Assembly (NCBI GenBank): GCA_028532985.1
Contig: JANCIK010000001.1
Span: 3,844,001 to 3,908,000 of the forward strand
DNA: 64,000 bases
Direction: 5' to 3'
Origin: Stropharia rugosoannulata
Lineage: Eukaryota > Basidiomycota > Agaricomycetes > Agaricales > Strophariaceae
Below, one piece after another: positions 59,398 to 64,000 of the stretch. The notes under the pieces are model-generated. The model worked only from the letters and a program-made list of their open reading frames with translations. It had not been told where the DNA came from and made no database searches. Position numbers and translations under genes: made by a program. Numbering within the stretch: the first letter of the stretch is position 1; each line of letters begins with the position of its first letter.

Positions 59398-61158
59398 TGT
59401 ATGTTGAGTAGACTGGATTAATTGGAGTTCTTTTTTCTCTGTAGGACGACCGCATTTATGGTAGTCATTTTATAGCTTCAAGGGTAGCTGCAAGACAGCC
59501 ACAGATCTCGAACTTTCCGTATATTTGTGATACAAAGCGAGCCTCTCGCGACATTCTGGTATTGAATTACGCAGGTGCGCACAGCGGCCTGGACCTTTGC
59601 CTGCGTCTGGAAGGAAGTATGGCCGTACTAACTGAGGAGCGACCCCCATCTCATGAGAAGGCCGCTTCGAAGCTCACGAAAGGGTACAAATCTCGGTACT
59701 CTCCAACCCGCGAGGGTACATCGGCTTAAAGGAAATTGGGAGCTATTTCTTGTGTTTCTTGATCTGGAATGAAGTGGACCGGAAAGAGAACAGAATACTA
59801 AATATCTGGGCTGTCGATATCATCAGATAGCAAGCTTCTTGCACTGCATAGACCCATCTATTTCCGCGTCCTGATAGTCGGGTGCAAACCGCTCATATGG
59901 AAGCGTTATGTCCGTGCCCTTTTTTTCATCCTTCGACTTCGATTGAATGCGTTTGGTGGATCGGTAGAAGCGGCCATTACCATCTTACCATGTGCACAAA
60001 CCCATCGGGAAGTCGCATTTGATCGAGTCAGAGACCAGAGTCGACTTTAAATCGTTTTACTCTTGTAACTTGCTGTGTATCCTTGGTAGTCTGGTTTCAT
60101 GTGGTCGAGTGTGTCTGTGTCATAAAAGAACTAACAGTTTACAAGACCTTGTATACATGTACACACCATGCAGCACATTTGGTTGCATAATGCACATTGA
60201 GTAGGCTTGAATAGGCTTTGTTGCCATCAATTTCAGGGCAGCAGCCGAAGAGACGTCGGATTTCGCGGGTAGACATTGGATACACATGTTGATTGGCCAG
60301 AAGTAATTTGACGTTATGCAAATGCATGGCTCAATCAAGGCTCTGACAATCCAGCTTAGTTATTGTAGTAACGGAATTGTGCGATTTACGACCTTGAATC
60401 TGAAAGTGTTAGTCACAGTTGCGTGATTCGGAAGTAACAACCCGACGCACAGATTTCAACAAAATAGTCGTCAGAAGCCATGTTGTGGCGTCTAACAATA
60501 TCTCTGATGGACAAAAATATGTATACATCGCACGCGAGAGCCACGCGCGAGCAGGATGAGATGCAAGGAACGTGAATTCGCGAATTGCAGTATCACGTTT
60601 CTAAATGGAAGGTCTTAACCAAAGCAACCTGCTTAACCCCACTTGAACCTTGCCCGAGTTGCAGAGGACGCCATTATTGAGGAAATCGTGCAACTCTTGT
60701 TAGGCCCGAGAGTTGAGTAATGGCAGCAGCATATAATCCAATCGGAAACTGCAGTCTAGACGGGTTCAAGGCAGACTCTGTGATCAGCATCAGAATGGGC
60801 TTTACGGACGATTCCCTTCTGATTCGGAGGTCCAGAGTACGGTCAATACCGGGTGCGATTTTCTCTCGCGATGTTGTTAACTGTACTCAACCGTCTCGAT
60901 TAACCAGATTCTGGACTCCACGAAGCTTCTTTCGACCCTTTCTCGTCCTAAGTTTTTTTTGCCTGTCCAAGCTGGTCAAGATCGTGCGTGGAAGTACAGC
61001 TCTCCAGCGTTGCAAGTGAATGTAGTCTCGGTCTTGCCTCGACTTTTGGATCGCATAGTGCATGAGAGCCTACTACACCCTTTCACTTGGATTCTATGCT
61101 CGTACACTTTCAACCGCATTGGATACTTGGTTCTTGGACCGCATTATACGCTATTTTT
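59398..61158. other. intergenic, about 1.7 kb
   Basis: No gene can be supported. CCTTCTGATTCGGAGG near 60810-60830 can form a stem resembling a tRNA anticodon arm, but the loop is six nucleotides and no A or B box is found. Open frames on both strands around 60720-61019 have no domain. Confidence 0.4.
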
Positions 61159-61651
61159 CCACGGGGTTATGCCTTGCTTCAGATGAACTAGAAACTTCGA
61201 TTGAAAGCGCACGGCGAAGCTCCTACAGAAATTCAATGAGCGGGCTTATGGCGACATCCTTACACTACCGAAGTTCCAGGCGTCCTGGTATCCCATTGTT
61301 GAGCGCAGGCAGACGACAGGCGCTGTATATAATGTCATCCTCATGCGCGTAACCATTAGTCGACAGTATTGCGAACCCAAGTTATTAGTCCTTCGACCGA
61401 GATGTAGGACCCTGTGTAACTGGCGAGCAACCTGTAGCGAGTCGGATTCCATGCTAGTCTGTAGCAGTCGCGGTGACAGAATTGAAGCATTGTCAATTTT
61501 CGGCGCCATACTAGGTAGAGACTGTCCAATCTTCAAAGATGCACAAATCCGGCAAGTGGATCGGTCTCTAAAAATAACAAGACTTCCATTTGAGTGCGAG
61601 ACATTCCACATGTTTGATTTGTGTGCAGACCGAGGAGCATCACCCCAGTGA
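61159..61651 (-). pseudogene. possible decayed gene, frame-shifted fragments
   Basis: Protein-like stretches sit in different - strand frames: YRLLASYTGSYISVEGLI in one, GYAHEDDIIYSACRLPALNN in another, and a third that splices GYQDAWNFGS to ELRRALSIEVSSSSEA and a stop near 61163. None is a known domain. Either a real gene with introns I cannot resolve lies here, or a gene has decayed. Low confidence. Confidence 0.25.
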
Positions 61652-61833
61652 CCCATGACACGCACACCCATTTTCGCTGCCACTGCTCCGACGGCATGCT
61701 CATCATCCTTCAGAAGGCGGCGCTCTTTCTCACCCTTAATCTCTTTATTAGTTTGATCGGTCAGAAATTCAAGCACGAACCAGACCTTGAGTCCCTGCAC
61801 CAGCACAATACATATCCAACCTTGTCGCCACCA

Positions 61834-62439
61834 ATGTCTGATCCCCAGTCGCCCCTCTGTTCGTGGTTCCAGTCGCGCATCAATGCTCTCTATGAGCTCA
61901 AAGGGCGCGTCGACCCCGACGATCCCGCGTTCGCAGAGACGTTCAACCGGGTGTTCGCAAAAAATGCAGTGGTTTATCTCAACCACGAGAAGAAGTCCCC
62001 CGATGCATATCTAGAAAGGCTCATCGCGGAGCACGCTGCCGCTATCGCGGAAACGGTGGAGTGGAAAGAGATGATTGAGGTGCCGCCCGAGAAGAGGGGT
62101 ACGAAGGTGCGTCACGCATATGATGCAGTTATTCACGCATTCATGACGGCGATTCGCAGGGCGGGATTGTCGCCGGCTTCTTCGTTGCAACACGTTCGCT
62201 GAGATTCCGAATCCGCGTTGGTCCAGCACAGCAACTGAGCTATAACAGTTTCAGTGCAAAGTAAGTCCTCCCACCGATTCGTGTTCCGCTCTTGAATTCG
62301 AGGCAATCATAGAATCGAGGAAGCAAAAGTCGACCCAGATCCAGAGGACGGCAGCCGTTTGCGCATTACCGAACTCTACTTGACGTCTATGGCAAAGGCA
62401 GCCCCTCTGCATTTCGGCCCTGGCAGAGGCCAGGATTAG
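61834..62439 (+). CDS. small NTF2/SnoaL-like protein
   Basis: Three exons, 61834-62106, 62160-62260 and 62313-62439, are joined by GT-AG introns and give 501 nt (166 residues) exactly in frame. Start MSDPQSPLCSWFQSRINALY. Later DPAFAETFNRVFAKNAVVYL, then GGIVAGFFVATRSLRFRIRV, then KIEEAKVDPDPEDGSRLRIT and the end HFGPGRGQD. The pattern, an N-terminal helix with 'DDPAFAETFNRVFAKNAVVY' then antiparallel strands, is that of the NTF2-like/SnoaL cone fold. No catalytic residues or substrate can be named. The first part alone would end prematurely at 62202 if the intron after 62106 were not removed; the spliced version reads through cleanly. Confidence 0.6.
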
Positions 62440-62595
62440 AAGAATAAATAAATGTTAGCCACATGGGTGTTTCGGGTAGACATTTAGTTGATAGGAATGG
62501 ACGACGTGGAAAGCATCTGAAAGCATTGACAAGATTGAGGGAAGGAAGAAACGTCAGCGAGTTGAAGGGAGCGTCGGTACTAGTGATGACTAAGC

Positions 62596-62624
62596 AACCC
62601 AGTCGGCTGAACAAAATGCAAAAC
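62596..62624 (+). promoter_or_regulatory. conserved upstream element of U6 copy 1 (PSE-like)
   Basis: A 29-bp block containing AACCCAGTC and GAACAAAATGCA, 36 bp before the GTCCCC at the U6 5' end. The same block occurs before U6 copy 2 (25 of 29 bases identical) with the same 29-bp gap to the TACCTTTG that opens the shared transcribed sequence. It most likely recruits the snRNA/Pol III machinery. Confidence 0.7.
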
Positions 62625-62660
62625 TTGGTCTATAGGCAGCATTCTCGGACAAATACCTTT

Positions 62661-62684
62661 GTCCCCTTCGGGGTGACATACGAA

Positions 62685-62715
<31 letters not shown>

Positions 62716-62780
62716 GGCCCCTGCACAAGGATGACACGCTTTCCCGGAGTGGTAGACCTACGGGTCTCAATATTTATTTT
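62661..62780 (+). ncRNA. U6 spliceosomal snRNA, copy 1
   Basis: Contains the universal U6 core: ACGATACAGAGAAGATTAGC (with the ACAGAGA box that pairs with the 5' splice site), then CATGGCCCCTGCACAAGG and ATGACACGC (U4/U6 pairing region and internal stem-loop). The 5' end forms a stem CCCC-TTC-GGGG. T-rich runs from 62777 are the expected Pol III terminator. No intron interrupts the conserved core, unlike in some fungi. The exact 5' end may be a few bases upstream (TTTGTCCCC). Confidence 0.93.
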
Positions 62781-63534
62781 ATTTTATTTTTGTTGCTAAG
62801 TATGCAGTAGACTAGTACATAGTATACACTATACAGGAAATTGTATACTGCGGCGCCGGCGGTCGTACGGTAGTATGTCACGGTACATCTCCCATATCTT
62901 TATAATTATGACACGCTTTTGTATGTAGGTGTTTGGCTGACGGAGTCGCGGCATGCAGACCTGGGTTTGAGCTGGTTATGGAGTGACAAAAGGAGGTGAA
63001 ATGCAATGCAATGGTCTGATACCGCCAACCAAACCAATCACATATAGTACGCTATGTGTGTAGCACTACTATCGTACTTTTGCCAAACTTTTGCATCAGC
63101 GGCCAATCGGCGGCTGGCACTTTATGAGTCTATAAGCACCGCGCGCGCTGATTGCGCGGCGCGTTACTAACAGTGCCGTGACGCTTCATATTATACTATT
63201 TACAAATGCTTTACAACATTACTGACATACTACTTTGTTTACTGTGTACGCCCCAAGCCGCAGCGTAGCGAGGCGGAACTTGTAGTACAATTATCAATAT
63301 GTATATGCATTACTTTGAAACTTCAAATTTGACTGGCAACGTGAATGTATAAGTAAATGCAGTACATTATGACAACGTTGTGTCTGTAGGTCCAAACAGC
63401 CGGCTGGAAGGATTAAAAGGTTTAAACCCGGAAGGCTCACACCAGTGCCACTGAAGTACTGACTGGATAGTGGAGGACCGAGGTTTATTTTTCAAAACTT
63501 ATCTGATTGATACCCATCATTAGGGGAATAAAGC
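62781..63534. other. spacer between the two U6 genes
   Basis: About 0.75 kb, with the two U6 genes converging on it. GC-rich palindromic stretches occur near 63140-63165 (GCGCGCGCTGATTGCGCGGC). No gene or other RNA is seen. Confidence 0.45.
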
Positions 63535-63599
63535 AAAATAAATATTGAGACCCGTAGGTCTACCACTCCGGGAAAGCGTGTCATCCTTGTGCAGGGGCC

Positions 63600-63630
<31 letters not shown>

Positions 63631-63653
63631 TTCGTATGTCACCCCGAAGGGGA
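63535..63653 (-). ncRNA. U6 spliceosomal snRNA, copy 2
   Basis: The complement is identical to copy 1 from TACCTTTG through the whole RNA to TCTCAATATTTATTTT, including the ACAGAGA box and the internal stem-loop. Downstream it differs from copy 1 (a TTTT run at 63538-63535 instead of longer T runs). With an intact core and the same upstream element it is probably functional rather than a pseudogene. Confidence 0.9.
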
Positions 63654-63690
63654 CAAAGGTAACTATCCTATTACGTACGACATGGAACGA

Positions 63691-63719
63691 GTTCTGCATT
63701 TTGTTCGGTTGACTGGGTT
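63691..63719 (-). promoter_or_regulatory. conserved upstream element of U6 copy 2 (PSE-like)
   Basis: Reverse complement begins AACCCAGTC and contains GAACAAAATGCA; it matches the copy 1 element at 25 of 29 positions and keeps exactly the same distance to its RNA. The 29 bp between element and RNA start are otherwise unrelated in the two copies. Confidence 0.7.
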
Positions 63720-64000
63720 AGCCGTTTCCCGCGCCACTGCGTCAACGACAGCTACAAAGTAGGTTTCCTATGTATTTTTTTGAACGATTGAAGGCTCGAC
63801 TACAGGTAGCGGAATACATTTTGCGGAGAAGAACAAACCGCGAGAGCCAGGATACACAATCACCAGGATATAACCAACCAAAATATGATACCACCGGACA
63901 CATAAAGGCGAAGCAAGACGTAATGGATCAACGTGAGCTGGTAAGGATACCTAACCAGAGGTTCCGATAGCTCTGTGCACCTAATCATCTCGCACAGAAT
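63720..64000. other. unassigned end of window
   Basis: A 66-codon frame at 63770-63970 (MYFFERLKARLQVAEYILRR...) is possible but has no recognised domain. The sequence is cut by the window end, so a gene may continue. Confidence 0.3.

Noticed and set aside
60800..60840. tRNA-like anticodon arm
   Set aside because: The loop is six nucleotides and no A box, B box or acceptor stem surrounds it.
62463..62810. 115-codon open frame on the + strand
   Set aside because: It runs through the U6 snRNA gene and its upstream element; the reading is a by-product of RNA sequence.

Overview
The window is nuclear DNA from a filamentous basidiomycete, most likely an agaricomycete mushroom. Genes are broken by many introns of about 48-65 nt with GT-AG ends. 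The gene families fit that group: a long F-box protein, CYP63-type and multi-intron P450s, a DUF6533 membrane protein, fungal rhodopsin-fold membrane proteins, and a long non-canonical aromatic amino acid decarboxylase. No rRNA, tRNA or CRISPR is visible. Gene models below were assembled by reading splice sites; where the exons close in frame to the base this is stated.

Layout. 0.9-3.6 kb: F-box protein (+). 4.3-5.2 kb: SAM methyltransferase (-). 5.9-6.7 kb: small protein with Nup98-like motifs (+). 7.1-8.5 kb: rhodopsin-fold membrane protein 1 (-). 8.9-12.3 kb: vacuolar M28 metalloprotease (-). 12.7-14.9 kb and 15.2-17.9 kb: two P450s (-). 18.3-22.1 kb: rhodopsin-fold genes 2 and 3 (-) with a mariner-type MITE between them. 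23.4-28.0 kb: two housekeeping genes (-), a penta-EF-hand protein and SPT7 of SAGA. 28.4-31.6 kb: rhodopsin-fold genes 4 and 5 (+). 32.8-34.7 kb: Cdh1/Fzr activator of the APC/C (-). 35.4-37.3 kb: DUF6533 membrane protein (-). 38.9 kb: MIT-domain protein (-). 39.7-41.1 kb: protein with a possible SUMO-like C-terminus (-). 42-43.6 kb: unresolved hypothetical gene (+). 44.0 kb: a second TA-flanked MITE. 45.3-47.4 kb: P450 (+), a paralogue of the one at 12.7 kb. 47.6-48.4 kb: acireductone dioxygenase (-). 49.0-50.6 kb: single-pass membrane protein (-). 51.1-56.0 kb: long aromatic amino acid decarboxylase (-) whose 3' end appears to be interrupted by a 1.2 kb element. 56.9-57.3 kb: CMC4 (+). 57.4-59.4 kb: subtilisin-like protease (-). 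61.8-62.4 kb: NTF2/SnoaL-like protein (+). 62.6-63.7 kb: two U6 snRNA genes in tail-to-tail orientation, each with the same upstream element at the same distance.

How the genes relate. This is not one tight biosynthetic cluster. Housekeeping genes (SPT7, CDH1, CMC4, PEF, ADI1, U6) alternate with recently duplicated or accessory families (P450s, rhodopsin-fold proteins, decarboxylase, secreted protease). The most unusual parts are the five-member rhodopsin-fold family placed as divergent pairs around SPT7/PEF, the inverted U6 pair with a shared promoter element, and the decarboxylase split by an element with inverted ACTTTG-rich arms.
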